A stretch of 14,317 nucleotides of DNA from Chthoniobacter flavus (GCA_020720945.1 DYNR01000026.1:1-14317); one strand, 5' to 3'. Counted from the first letter of the stretch, positions 1 to 6,819 are shown. Made by a program: numbers and translations. The notes: generated by a model from the sequence alone, not told the origin.

Positions 1-28
1 CCAACTTTCCCCACCTCAAATCGGCTTC

Positions 29-87
29 GTTCAACAAGGCGGTGGACTCAATGCGCTGCCGCGCGTGAGTCACCTTTGATATTAGCC
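29..87. other. Imperfect hairpin resembling an integron attC site
   Basis: The stretch begins with GTTCAAC (29-35), which fits the RYYYAAC core of an integron R'' box. GGTGGACTCA (41-50) can pair with TGAGTCACC (66-74), leaving one extra G unpaired on the left arm; an extrahelical base is a hallmark of folded attC sites. A GC-rich inner part (51-65) can extend the stem through GCGC/GCGC. ATTAGCC (81-87) sits where the R' box should be, but it does not match GTTRRRY and does not pair well with 29-35. The start codon of the next gene lies 22 bases further on, as in gene cassettes. The hairpin is seen directly; the attC reading is an inference. It could also be an ordinary intergenic hairpin or the terminator of a gene off the left edge. 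Confidence 0.35.
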
Positions 88-109
88 CAAGTAGACCGAG
101 AACCTCACA

Positions 110-1186
110 ATGATCAGCGACAAAGAAGGAAGCTTGCTCTGTGATTTTAGTGCCCACCTTGCTCAAGGGCGCCAACTTGCGGTGATGCCAATAGCACGCA
201 CCCATTTAGATTGGTGCGTGCTCGAATACCCTTCGGAAGTTACGTTTTACCCCGAAGGAACGGTGGATTTGGAGGAGCTGAATATTCACGAGAATTCCAA
301 GAATAGCTCGCATCAGGCGGAGTGTGTTTCCGCTCTTTCTGGTATTAACATTGATATTCTCAATAGCCATAACCTTGTAGTCTTTCCGTTCGACATTGAT
401 TGGGTCCAGTTCCGAAATAACTCCTTCCGGGAGAACCTTGATCTTATCCGTCGTCTGTCGGAGTATGTTGATAAGACCTGCTTTGATTTTGTCCGCTACC
501 GATTGTGTGGTCTTTTCACTGATGGTGACCCTACCCACTGTCTTCCTGGTCGTCCCGGCCAGATCAACTCTAATCACATGATGGCAGGAGCGATGCTATA
601 TGATCCTAACGAGAAGCAGGGATTTGTAATCGGCGGGGATGCCTTCACGCATATCGTTACGCGAGGCATGGGGCTTCCGTTAGAGAGTATTGACCATGAT
701 CAATTTCCTAAAGACGGCGAAGTCGGGAACATTGTCCGGCACAGTTTGTCACTTTACGGAGCGATGATTGAGGCTCAGACACCAAGCTCAATGTTCATTC
801 AGGCCCTAGCACTGCTCGAATTTCTCGCATTCCCTGACGACTACCAAACTTTCAAAGAGGTCAAGAAGGTAATTGCGAGATATGTTGCTCGAAGTGCTAA
901 TGATTACAGCAGAATCATCGAGAGATTCTTTGAGTTGACCGGCAAGAAAGACGAGAACACCGGGAGAATCATCGGCTACCGGACAAGACTCGTTCACATG
1001 GGAGACCGGCTTGAAGACATCGTTCCCGACGCAAGCAAGAGATTGGAACTTATAGTGGAACTAGATGGCTACATTCGATCAGTAATCGATCATATGAACG
1101 CACACTCAGCCTTGATGCTCGATGAATACATAGAGAGAAGAAATCAACTCGATGACTGGAAGAACAATTATCGACAACCACGATAA
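110..1186 (+). CDS. Hypothetical protein with HEPN-like C-terminal region, possibly cassette-borne
   Basis: This 358-residue protein is not one I recognise overall. Residues 1-200 look like a mixed alpha/beta domain with no familiar motif. Residues about 225-345 are mostly helical and contain R291-T-R-L-V-H296, an RX4H motif of the kind that forms the active site of HEPN ribonucleases, followed by a further long helix; this layout recalls the ApeA-type HEPN family. HEPN proteins are often toxins or defence RNases, but the function here is an inference from one motif. There is no signal peptide or membrane segment, so it is probably cytoplasmic. It is the only plus-strand gene and is visibly more A/T-rich than the rest of the window, which suggests transfer. 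It lies between an attC-like hairpin (29-87) and a GGCTAAC core-like site (1195-1201). No convincing ribosome binding site precedes the ATG. It has no co-directional partner in the window. Confidence 0.75.
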   Translation: MISDKEGSLLCDFSAHLAQGRQLAVMPIARTHLDWCVLEYPSEVTFYPEGTVDLEELNIHENSKNSSHQAECVSALSGINIDILNSHNLVVFPFDIDWVQFRNNSFRENLDLIRRLSEYVDKTCFDFVRYRLCGLFTDGDPTHCLPGRPGQINSNHMMAGAMLYDPNEKQGFVIGGDAFTHIVTRGMGLPLESIDHDQFPKDGEVGNIVRHSLSLYGAMIEAQTPSSMFIQALALLEFLAFPDDYQTFKEVKKVIARYVARSANDYSRIIERFFELTGKKDENTGRIIGYRTRLVHMGDRLEDIVPDASKRLELIVELDGYIRSVIDHMNAHSALMLDEYIERRNQLDDWKNNYRQPR

Positions 1187-1220
1187 AGAAACCAGGCTAA
1201 CAATGGTGCTGCGGGGGAAC

Positions 1221-1364
1221 GGGGTCAGGCTGGTAATTGTGACTACAAGGGCTTCTTAGATTGATAAAGATGGATTGCGGACTGAAACTTTGCTGCCCGT
1301 TGAGCAACGACGATCTCCCCTTCTAAGCAAAAGTGCGGAAATGGGGTCATGGATTTTGCATAAT
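1221..1364 (+). repeat. Two GGGGTCA-headed repeat copies (degenerate)
   Basis: The first copy starts at 1221 (GGGGTCAGGCTGGTAATTGT) and the second at 1343 (GGGGTCATGGATTTTGCATA), in the same orientation and 122 bases apart. Only the head is clearly shared; the tails are both AT-rich but differ. Short GGGGTCAGG-type sequences followed by AT-rich tails are, as far as I recall, a common dispersed intergenic repeat in many bacterial genomes, sometimes near REP-associated (Y1) transposases. No transposase is present here. With only two partial copies the repeat assignment is tentative. Confidence 0.3.
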
Positions 1365-1365
1365 C

Positions 1366-1380
1366 CGTTGATAATCAACG
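1366..1380. repeat. 15-base inverted repeat CGTTGAT-A-ATCAACG
   Basis: The arms CGTTGAT and ATCAACG are perfect reverse complements around a single central base. A related shorter palindrome, CGTTG-AG-CAACG, lies at 1298-1309. The site is just past the 3' end of the minus-strand cluster (stop at 1410). It could be an operator-like protein binding site, a recombination boundary or chance; a 1-base loop argues against an RNA hairpin formed by the full arms. Confidence 0.35.
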
Positions 1381-1409
1381 CTAGCAAAAAAATAACTGCG
1401 GTGCTTGGG

Positions 1410-2177
1410 TTAGCGGGAGCGGCGGGGGGATGGTGGGCAAAGGGGCCCTGGCGAATAGGGGATCTGGTAAGGGGAATAATAAACGGGCGGCACGAGGATG
1501 GTGGAGTTTTTTTGCACCGTCGTCCCTTCGCTTTGCTGGATGGATGTGACGATGCCGTTTTTTGCCGTCACTTCGATGGTCCCGTCGGGCACTTTCACAT
1601 ACACCGTGCTGGTCGTCAGCCCCATGGGCGTGTTCACGACGGTTTGCTGCGGTATGTATTTGTAGTGGATGTATTCCCAAAGTTCATCGGAGTCTTCCGT
1701 GGTCGCCCTGCGGGTTGTTTTTTGTGGCTTGCCTAAACTTTGCCGGACTTCTTCCATCGTCATCCCGACGGCTATTTCATTCCGCTTGATCAAAGCGGCG
1801 ATTTGCTTGCTCCGTTCGGCGGCGGCAGACAGGGAAGCGAGGAGTTCTGGCGTGATTCCTTCGATGGCATCCAAAGCAATCCACGCGGCGACTTGCCCTT
1901 GCTGGGCCTGCCCTCGGACTTTTGCTTGCTGTTCGCGAACGGCCAGAACTTCAACGGTTTGCGGGAAACGAAGCGTGCCCGCATAGCGGCTTTCCCCGGC
2001 ATCGAAGTAAGAAATGGCGGCGTATTTCAGGGGCGAAAAAAACGGCTTTTCCGAAGCGTCGGAGAAATAGAATGCGCCGGGTTCGCGCAAGATGGGCTCG
2101 GCTCGGGCGGGCGGAGAAACGAAAACAAAAAAAGCGGATGCGAGCAGCGGAACGAGGGAAACGAGAGGACGAACCAT
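1410..2177 (-). CDS. Secreted SH3-like plus BamE/SmpA-like protein
   Basis: This 255-residue protein starts with a signal peptide (hydrophobic residues 4-20, likely cleavage after ARA at 24-26). There is no lipobox cysteine, so it is probably periplasmic rather than a lipoprotein, unlike true BamE. Residues about 65-105 resemble a bacterial SH3 domain (strands around RFPQTVEVLAV and AAWIAL). Residues about 134-215 resemble a BamE/SmpA-type fold, with the typical GMTMEEVRQSLGKP start (138-151) and an ELWEY strand (165-169). The C-terminal 30 residues are rich in Pro and Tyr. The reading frame is open upstream to 2378, but that extension overlaps the symporter gene and is a shadow; the ATG at 2177 places the signal peptide at the N-terminus. 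It is the last gene of the minus-strand run, 74 bases after the symporter. An envelope role, perhaps binding peptidoglycan or assembly partners, is inferred from the domains only. Confidence 0.75.
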   Translation of the reverse strand: MVRPLVSLVPLLASAFFVFVSPPARAEPILREPGAFYFSDASEKPFFSPLKYAAISYFDAGESRYAGTLRFPQTVEVLAVREQQAKVRGQAQQGQVAAWIALDAIEGITPELLASLSAAAERSKQIAALIKRNEIAVGMTMEEVRQSLGKPQKTTRRATTEDSDELWEYIHYKYIPQQTVVNTPMGLTTSTVYVKVPDGTIEVTAKNGIVTSIQQSEGTTVQKNSTILVPPVYYSPYQIPYSPGPLCPPSPRRSR

Positions 2178-2251
2178 GGGGGCAAGATACGCTGTAACGG
2201 GGTTTTGGGCAAGGGAGTTTCCCAGGGCAAAAGATGGAAAGGAGAGGGGGA

Positions 2252-3571
2252 TTACGGGCAGGAGGCGACGGGTTCGGATGGATTTTCGGTGGGTTGCTCG
2301 TCCCCGGTTTTTTCGATGTTCCCGACGATGGTTGCGTTGGCGCAGGATGCCATGATGCACTGGAGCTCGGGGAACCATTCAAAAATCGGCCAGATCGTGA
2401 GGATGATGGCGACACCGGCGGCAGGCGGAAGATCCATCGGCACAAGGACATAGGTAATCATGGGGGCGATCGTGACATATTCGCCCGAGTCGAAGGCGCC
2501 GACGAGCGAACAGGAAAGAGCGATCAGCAGGCAGTTCCATGCGGTCAGTTGAACCCCGTAAATCTGTGCGACAAAAACGGTTGTGATGGCGAAGACGATG
2601 GCTGTCCCGTGCCGGTTGAGGACGGCGGAGAGGGGGATGGCGGAATTGAGCATCTCTTTGGGGTAGCCGAGGTCCGCCATTTTTTCCATTGTCATCGGCA
2701 AGGCGGAATCCGAGCTGGCGACAAACGCGACGGTGAAGGGCTCTTTCAGCGTGCGCCAAAGTTCTTTGGGAGTTTTGCCAGTCGCCCGGAGGAGCACCGC
2801 CGCATACAAAACTGCCATCAGGAGGAAACAGGCGAGATACACGATGACGATTGCCGACATTGCGCGGATGGCATCGGGGCCGACTTCGGATGCTTGATCT
2901 GCCAGAAGGCAACAGAGCCCGAGGGGTAAAAAGGCGAGAACCCAGTCGAGGATGCAGAGGAACATTTCGTAAACGGCGGCGAAGAGTCCGGCGGCGGTTT
3001 CCTTTGGGCGGTGTTTAACTTCGGAGAGTGCTGCGCCGAGCAAAATGGCCATGAAGACAACGGAGAGCAGGTTTTCGGAAGCGAGGGTATCGACGGCGTT
3101 TTCGGGGACGAAGTTTTTGATGAACCCCCAGACACCGGGTTGGACATGGTCGAGGGAGGAGGCTTTTTTTTCTAAGTTCGCCAGCGCATGGCCGATGAAC
3201 TCCCGTTTTTCTGCGTCGGGGTTCAAAAATGGTGCGGCGGAAATCGCGGCGAATGTCCCGAGAAACCCCGCGATGAGCGTCCCGCACGCCAGCGTCGCAA
3301 GCGTGCGGCGAATGTATTTTTTCCCGTCGCCGGAACCGAGCAACTGGGAGATTCCCGTGACGAGCGCACAAAAAATGATGGGCGTGACCGTGAGGGTCAA
3401 CAGCTTCATGTAGATTTCTCCCACCGGGGCGAGCATCGCCGCTAACTCTTTGAAATTCAATCCGATGAGCAATCCGAGAGCCGCTGCCGAAACGCATACC
3501 CACGGCTTCCTAGAAAGCCCCAACAAAAAAGCAAACAGCCCCGCGCGGGGTTCAGTTTTTTCTAGTTCCAC
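2252..3571 (-). CDS. Divergent dicarboxylate/amino acid:cation symporter (DAACS/SDF family)
   Basis: This 439-residue inner-membrane protein has the usual length and membrane pattern of the glutamate/dicarboxylate symporter family (GltP, DctA, GltPh): an early KLLTLTVTPIIFCALVTGI segment (56-74), a re-entrant serine-rich loop at SSDSALPMT (286-294), the NxxGTA segment at 319-324, and a second re-entrant region near 356-370. Family members carry acidic solutes inward with Na+ or H+. Key residues are changed: NMDGT is NRHGT, and the TM8 stretch that carries Asp, Arg, Thr, Asn and Asp in GltPh reads WPIFEWFPELQCIMAS (394-409), so by eye nearly all of these ligands are replaced. The substrate is therefore unknown. 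The start is GTG, preceded by a strong ribosome binding site (3576-3584), and it overlaps the end of the solute-binding protein gene by 20 bases, so the two are probably translated together. Confidence 0.88.
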   Translation of the reverse strand: MELEKTEPRAGLFAFLLGLSRKPWVCVSAAALGLLIGLNFKELAAMLAPVGEIYMKLLTLTVTPIIFCALVTGISQLLGSGDGKKYIRRTLATLACGTLIAGFLGTFAAISAAPFLNPDAEKREFIGHALANLEKKASSLDHVQPGVWGFIKNFVPENAVDTLASENLLSVVFMAILLGAALSEVKHRPKETAAGLFAAVYEMFLCILDWVLAFLPLGLCCLLADQASEVGPDAIRAMSAIVIVYLACFLLMAVLYAAVLLRATGKTPKELWRTLKEPFTVAFVASSDSALPMTMEKMADLGYPKEMLNSAIPLSAVLNRHGTAIVFAITTVFVAQIYGVQLTAWNCLLIALSCSLVGAFDSGEYVTIAPMITYVLVPMDLPPAAGVAIILTIWPIFEWFPELQCIMASCANATIVGNIEKTGDEQPTENPSEPVASCP

Positions 3572-4754
3572 GGTTCCTCCTTCCTGCCATCATCAACCAC
3601 GCTGTCAAAAATCCGAGAAGCGGAATCCCTAGCGCCCCGAGTGCCGCAGGTGATATTCCCGACGGCGGAAGAGCCTGCCCGTCTCGCAGCGGATGCGCGG
3701 CGTTTTCCGTTGCGGCCTGGTGTTTGGGAATTCGCGCCTGGCGAGGGGAAGTTTCCGCAGCAAAGGAGTGGATGAGGGAGCCGTATTCCTTAAAAAGCTC
3801 TTTGGTCGAATCGGATCTCATGGCACGAGCGGCTTCGTCGGCGAGAGAAGCGAGAGTCGGCAGGTGGGGGTTGACGGCCAAAGCGATCCGCTCCTGGGAA
3901 TCGGGGATTTTCAGAATGCGGAAATAAAGGTTTTGCTCGGGGCGGAGAATCATCGAGAAAAGGAAGGTGAAATCGTCGTCGAGGACGGCATCCACCTTGT
4001 GCGAAAGAAGCAGTTCGGAGGGGTTCTCGCCGGGAGCGTATTGGACGACTGTGGCGCGGGGAAACAGCAGCGGGAGTTGTTCCGCCACGGCGGAGCGGCT
4101 TTCCACGCCGATCTTGCAATCTTGCCGGTTGAACGCTCGCTCAAAATCATCGGTTCCCGATTTTTCTGTAATCTCAAACCCGCCAGGCAGGGGTGCATGG
4201 CGGTTGACAAGAAGGGCGTAAGAAAAAAGGGCATACGCCTCGCTGAAACGGACTTTTTGGAGCCCGTCGAAAGTCACGCGCAACCCGCTCGCCCCCATGT
4301 CGGCTTCGCCTGCCGCAACGGCATCCACCACCGCTTGCGAAGAGGCGTAACCGCGCCGCAAGTCGAACACTACCCCGAGCGTTTCCGCCAACATCTTCGC
4401 GATTTCGATGTCCGTCCCGGCAACGGTTTCGCCGCCAGAAACAAAGCGCATCGCTTCCGTCACCCCTTGGGTTTTTGCCCGCTCAAGAAAAAAAAACGGC
4501 GGGTTTTCTCCGGCTTTTTGGGCGACGACCAACGAGCCACGCGCTTTGATTTTTTGGATGTCGGGCAACAAGAAAAACGGTTCGTCGGGACGGTGCACAG
4601 GTAAGTCGTCTGCGGCGTAACCATTTGCGGCGAAAGAGAAAACAGCGGAGCAAACCCCGAAAACAAGCAGGGAGAGACACCGGAAAAGGACACGGGAAAA
4701 CCGGGAGTTTGCCCCTGTTTTTCCCGTAAAAATTCCTCTTTCTGCAACCGTCAT
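3552..4754 (-). CDS. Membrane-anchored family-3 extracellular solute-binding protein
   Basis: This 400-residue protein has an N-terminal signal sequence (hydrophobic 22-43, likely cleavage near AANGYA at 42-47) and a domain of the family-3 periplasmic binding proteins (amino acid binding type). Visible family features are GSLVVAQK (73-80), GTDIEIAKMLAETLGV (113-128), and GEADMGASGLRVT leading to VRFSEAY (149-174), which matches the usual G-D-T-R-FS-PY block, though the Arg that normally follows the Thr is absent. After the domain comes a Pro/Ala-rich linker (335-365) and a C-terminal membrane helix (about 368-389) followed by a basic tail. The helix would tether the protein to the inner membrane with the domain in the periplasm. 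No ABC permease or ATPase of the amino acid type is adjacent; the next gene is a DAACS symporter that overlaps by 20 bases. I infer a binding-protein-assisted symporter. The first gene upstream is glpX, 19 bases away. Confidence 0.85.
   Translation of the reverse strand: MTVAERGIFTGKTGANSRFSRVLFRCLSLLVFGVCSAVFSFAANGYAADDLPVHRPDEPFFLLPDIQKIKARGSLVVAQKAGENPPFFFLERAKTQGVTEAMRFVSGGETVAGTDIEIAKMLAETLGVVFDLRRGYASSQAVVDAVAAGEADMGASGLRVTFDGLQKVRFSEAYALFSYALLVNRHAPLPGGFEITEKSGTDDFERAFNRQDCKIGVESRSAVAEQLPLLFPRATVVQYAPGENPSELLLSHKVDAVLDDDFTFLFSMILRPEQNLYFRILKIPDSQERIALAVNPHLPTLASLADEAARAMRSDSTKELFKEYGSLIHSFAAETSPRQARIPKHQAATENAAHPLRDGQALPPSGISPAALGALGIPLLGFLTAWLMMAGRRNRGTRKN
3576..3584 (-). promoter_or_regulatory. 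Strong ribosome binding site of the symporter
   Basis: On the minus strand GGAAGGAGG ends 4 bases before the GTG at 3571. It lies inside the end of the solute-binding protein gene and supports the GTG as the true start of the symporter. Confidence 0.75.
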
Positions 4755-4761
4755 CCCTGCG

Positions 4762-4769
4762 CCCTTTTT
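4762..4769 (-). promoter_or_regulatory. Ribosome binding site of the solute-binding protein
   Basis: AAAAAGGG on the minus strand lies 7 bases before the ATG at 4754, in the short gap after glpX. It supports this start, which also gives a complete signal peptide. Confidence 0.55.
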
Positions 4770-4773
4770 CGCG

Positions 4774-5853
4774 TCAAAGCTTCCTCTCCATCTGCGTGGA
4801 GCGCAGGTGGATGGTTTTTCTTTCGAGGTTGTGGAAGCTCTCCAAAAACCGCACGGTCCCGCTTCTTGCGCGCATGAGAACGGAATGGGTTATCGCGGTA
4901 GAGCCCCGCACTTCCACCCCTCGGAGCAACGGGCTGTGGCTGATCCCCGTCGCCGCAAAAATAATGTTGTCTCCGCGCGCCAAGTCCTTCGACATGAACT
5001 GCCGGTCGAGCTTGTCGCCCCAACCCAAAGCGATCAGCTCCTGTTTTTCTTTTTCGTCTCTGGGCCAAATTTGCGACCGCATCCCGCCGCCCAAACAGCG
5101 TAGGCCCGCAGCCGAAAGCACCGCTTCGGGAGCACCGCCGATCCCCGCGTAGAGATTGATGTTCGAGGTCGCCATCGCGGGTGCCAACGCCGCAGTAATA
5201 TCTCCGTCCACGATCATCCGCAGCGACGCCCCTTTTCTCCGGATGTCTTCGATCAACTGCCCGTTCCGCGGCCGATCCAACACGCACACAACGACATCCC
5301 GCACCTCTTTCCTCAAAATTTTTGCCGTTATATCGATGACATCCTCGATGGGGGCATTGATGTCCACGGGCAAGCTCGGGTCCAGTTTCCACGCGCGGCG
5401 CACTTCCAAGGGGTAGGCCAACTTCTTCATGTAAAAAGCGGGAATGTCCTGCATACAAGACTCCCCGCCGTCTTCCCGCAAGGCCGCCGCGATGCACGAA
5501 ACCGAATTGGGCATCCCCTTGCTCACATTGGTCGTGCCGTCCACGGGGTCGAGCGCTATTTCAAATTCCGGCGAACCATCGCGCCAAGTCCCGACTTTTT
5601 CCCCTTTGAAAAGCCCCGGTGCCTCGTCTTTAATGCCTTCGCCGATAACAACTTCGCCCCGCATATCGACTAGGTCAAACATCCCGCGGATCGCATCGCA
5701 GGCGGCTTCGTCCGCCCGTTCCTTTTGGCCTTTGCCCAGCCATTGGAGGGTGTTGAGAGCGGCGATTTCCGTGGCGCGGAGGAAGTCGAGTTCCGCGTGG
5801 CGCTCGATGTCGTGGAAGTAAGTGGGGGTCCTGGGTAAGGGAGTTTCGTTCAT
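4774..5853 (-). CDS. glpX: Class II fructose-1,6-bisphosphatase GlpX
   Basis: The 359-residue protein hydrolyses fructose 1,6-bisphosphate to fructose 6-phosphate in the cytoplasm, a step of gluconeogenesis and, in autotrophs, of the Calvin cycle (where the enzyme may also act on sedoheptulose 1,7-bisphosphate). The lithium-sensitive phosphatase signature is clear: GEVVIGEGIKDEAPGLF (66-82) and DPVDGTTNVSKG (102-113), with the metal-binding Asp residues of DPVDGTT present. N-terminal RATEIAAL and the length are typical of GlpX. The ATG overlaps the TGA of the MCE protein gene (ATGA), implying translational coupling, and no strong ribosome binding site is seen. No other glycolytic gene is adjacent. 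Its presence downstream of GlgE could link hexose phosphate supply to glucan synthesis, but that is inference. Confidence 0.95.
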   Translation of the reverse strand: MNETPLPRTPTYFHDIERHAELDFLRATEIAALNTLQWLGKGQKERADEAACDAIRGMFDLVDMRGEVVIGEGIKDEAPGLFKGEKVGTWRDGSPEFEIALDPVDGTTNVSKGMPNSVSCIAAALREDGGESCMQDIPAFYMKKLAYPLEVRRAWKLDPSLPVDINAPIEDVIDITAKILRKEVRDVVVCVLDRPRNGQLIEDIRRKGASLRMIVDGDITAALAPAMATSNINLYAGIGGAPEAVLSAAGLRCLGGGMRSQIWPRDEKEKQELIALGWGDKLDRQFMSKDLARGDNIIFAATGISHSPLLRGVEVRGSTAITHSVLMRARSGTVRFLESFHNLERKTIHLRSTQMERKL

Positions 5854-6764
5854 CTTCTGCTTTCTGTTTTGTTGGGTTCTTTGTCTTTGTAGAATAAAAT
5901 GCCTCGCGTTTTGAGGTTTGCTATCAATGCGCGAAGATCGTTTGCGACGGTTTCATCGGTGAGCAACATCCCGACCACGCCTTTTCCGCGGCGCGTTTCG
6001 AGCACGATTTTTCGCACATCGCCGGCTGCGCTTTGCACTTCCTTGGCCGCACCCGCCGCCGCCGCCATTGCCACTTTGCCTTCCGCCACCGCCCCTTCGG
6101 CTTCGGTCAGCACCGTCTTGATCCGCCCCCCCGTTTCCCCGACTAACTCGTCCAACTTTTTGCTCGTCTGCGCCAAAGTTTCCGAAGTCTCCTTAAAATT
6201 GTTCACCGCCGCGCCCGCCGCCTGCAATGTTTGTTCGGTCAAAAGCTGCTCTTCGATTCGCTTGACTGCGGCGTTGACCGATTGCGCCGTTTGCCGAATT
6301 TCCGCCATCGTCGCCCCGCCTTCCGCCGCCAGGTCGGCAAGCCCGCTCTCCGCTTTTCCTTGCACCGTCCCAGATGGCTTCACCGGCGGTCCCTGCTCGG
6401 CTTTTGGCGGTAGCGCGATATCGACGAACCGGTCGCCGAGCAACCCCGAACTCCCGATCGTAAAACGGGAATTCTCCGGGATTTCCACCTGGTCATAAAT
6501 CTTCAAATTCACATAAACCCCTGTCCCAGAAGGCAAAATCGCCGGGCCTCCCGCCACCGAACCGACCTTCGCCCCCGCCATTAAAACATCCGACCCTTTC
6601 AGCAGGCCGTTGGCGTTCGGGTATTCTACGCGGATCTGGTAATAGCGCTTCAACCCGTCTCCCAGCTTGCCGAAATAAGTCACCAGCCCACCCATCAAAA
6701 TCAACCCGGCCAGGGTGAATATCCCAACTCGTATCTGTATCTGCTTTTCTTGTTGCGGTGTCAT
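5850..6764 (-). CDS. mlaD: MlaD-type MCE domain protein (lipid transport)
   Basis: In the chosen frame the protein has 304 residues. A single N-terminal membrane helix (about 13-31) is followed by an MCE domain (about 41-118), including the NANGLLKGSDVLMAGAKVG block and the SSGLLGDRFVDI block typical of MlaD. The rest (about 130-270) is helical and rich in Ala, Glu and Thr, the alpha-helical extension found in longer MCE proteins that can form a tunnel or a bundle. It should sit on the periplasmic side of the inner membrane as the substrate-binding part of the MlaEFD complex, handling phospholipids. The frame is open up to an ATG at 6854 with an AAGGA 6-7 bases upstream; that start would add 30 Glu/Thr-rich residues and overlap mlaF by 35 bases. 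I prefer 6764 because it places the helix at the usual place, but the choice is uncertain. Confidence 0.88.
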   Translation of the reverse strand: MTPQQEKQIQIRVGIFTLAGLILMGGLVTYFGKLGDGLKRYYQIRVEYPNANGLLKGSDVLMAGAKVGSVAGGPAILPSGTGVYVNLKIYDQVEIPENSRFTIGSSGLLGDRFVDIALPPKAEQGPPVKPSGTVQGKAESGLADLAAEGGATMAEIRQTAQSVNAAVKRIEEQLLTEQTLQAAGAAVNNFKETSETLAQTSKKLDELVGETGGRIKTVLTEAEGAVAEGKVAMAAAAGAAKEVQSAAGDVRKIVLETRRGKGVVGMLLTDETVANDLRALIANLKTRGILFYKDKEPNKTESRR

Positions 6765-6819
6765 GGCTTCCGTTCCCTCTCCGCTTGTATCGGTTTCCTG
6801 TCCCTCTGTCGATTCTTCT

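Larger units (their letters stand above)
1187..1409. other. Gene-free seam between foreign gene and minus-strand cluster
   Basis: No credible gene lies here. GGCTAAC (1195-1201) starts 8 bases after the stop of the plus-strand gene and is the exact reverse complement of GTTAGCC, one base from the ATTAGCC at 81-87 upstream of that gene; it could be the surviving half of an attC site. GGGGTCAGGCTGG (1221-1233) and GGGGTCATGG (1343-1352) share a GGGGTCA head and an AT-rich follow-on. Two inverted repeats share CGTTG/CAACG arms (1298-1309 and 1366-1380). A run of seven A (1386-1392), seen as T's on the minus strand, lies about 20 bases past the end of the minus-strand cluster, but I see no clear GC-rich stem before it. 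Confidence 0.5.

Noticed and set aside
1195..1305. A complete downstream attC site from GGCTAAC to GTTGAGC
   Set aside because: The length would suit, but the sequences next to the two boxes do not pair, and a GTTRRRY match is common by chance.
2203..2232. Possible hairpin between the symporter and the SH3/BamE-like gene (TTTTG/CAAAA outside GGGA/TCCC)
   Set aside because: The stem is interrupted by large internal loops and has no proper T-run after a GC-rich stem, so it is not a convincing terminator.
2178..2378. N-terminal extension of the SH3/BamE-like protein
   Set aside because: The added residues are Arg/Pro-rich, overlap the symporter gene and would bury the signal peptide; the ATG at 2177 is preferred.
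3693..4604. A 303-codon plus-strand open frame opposite the solute-binding protein gene
   Set aside because: No domain, no upstream ribosome binding site, and the opposite strand encodes a family-3 binding protein.
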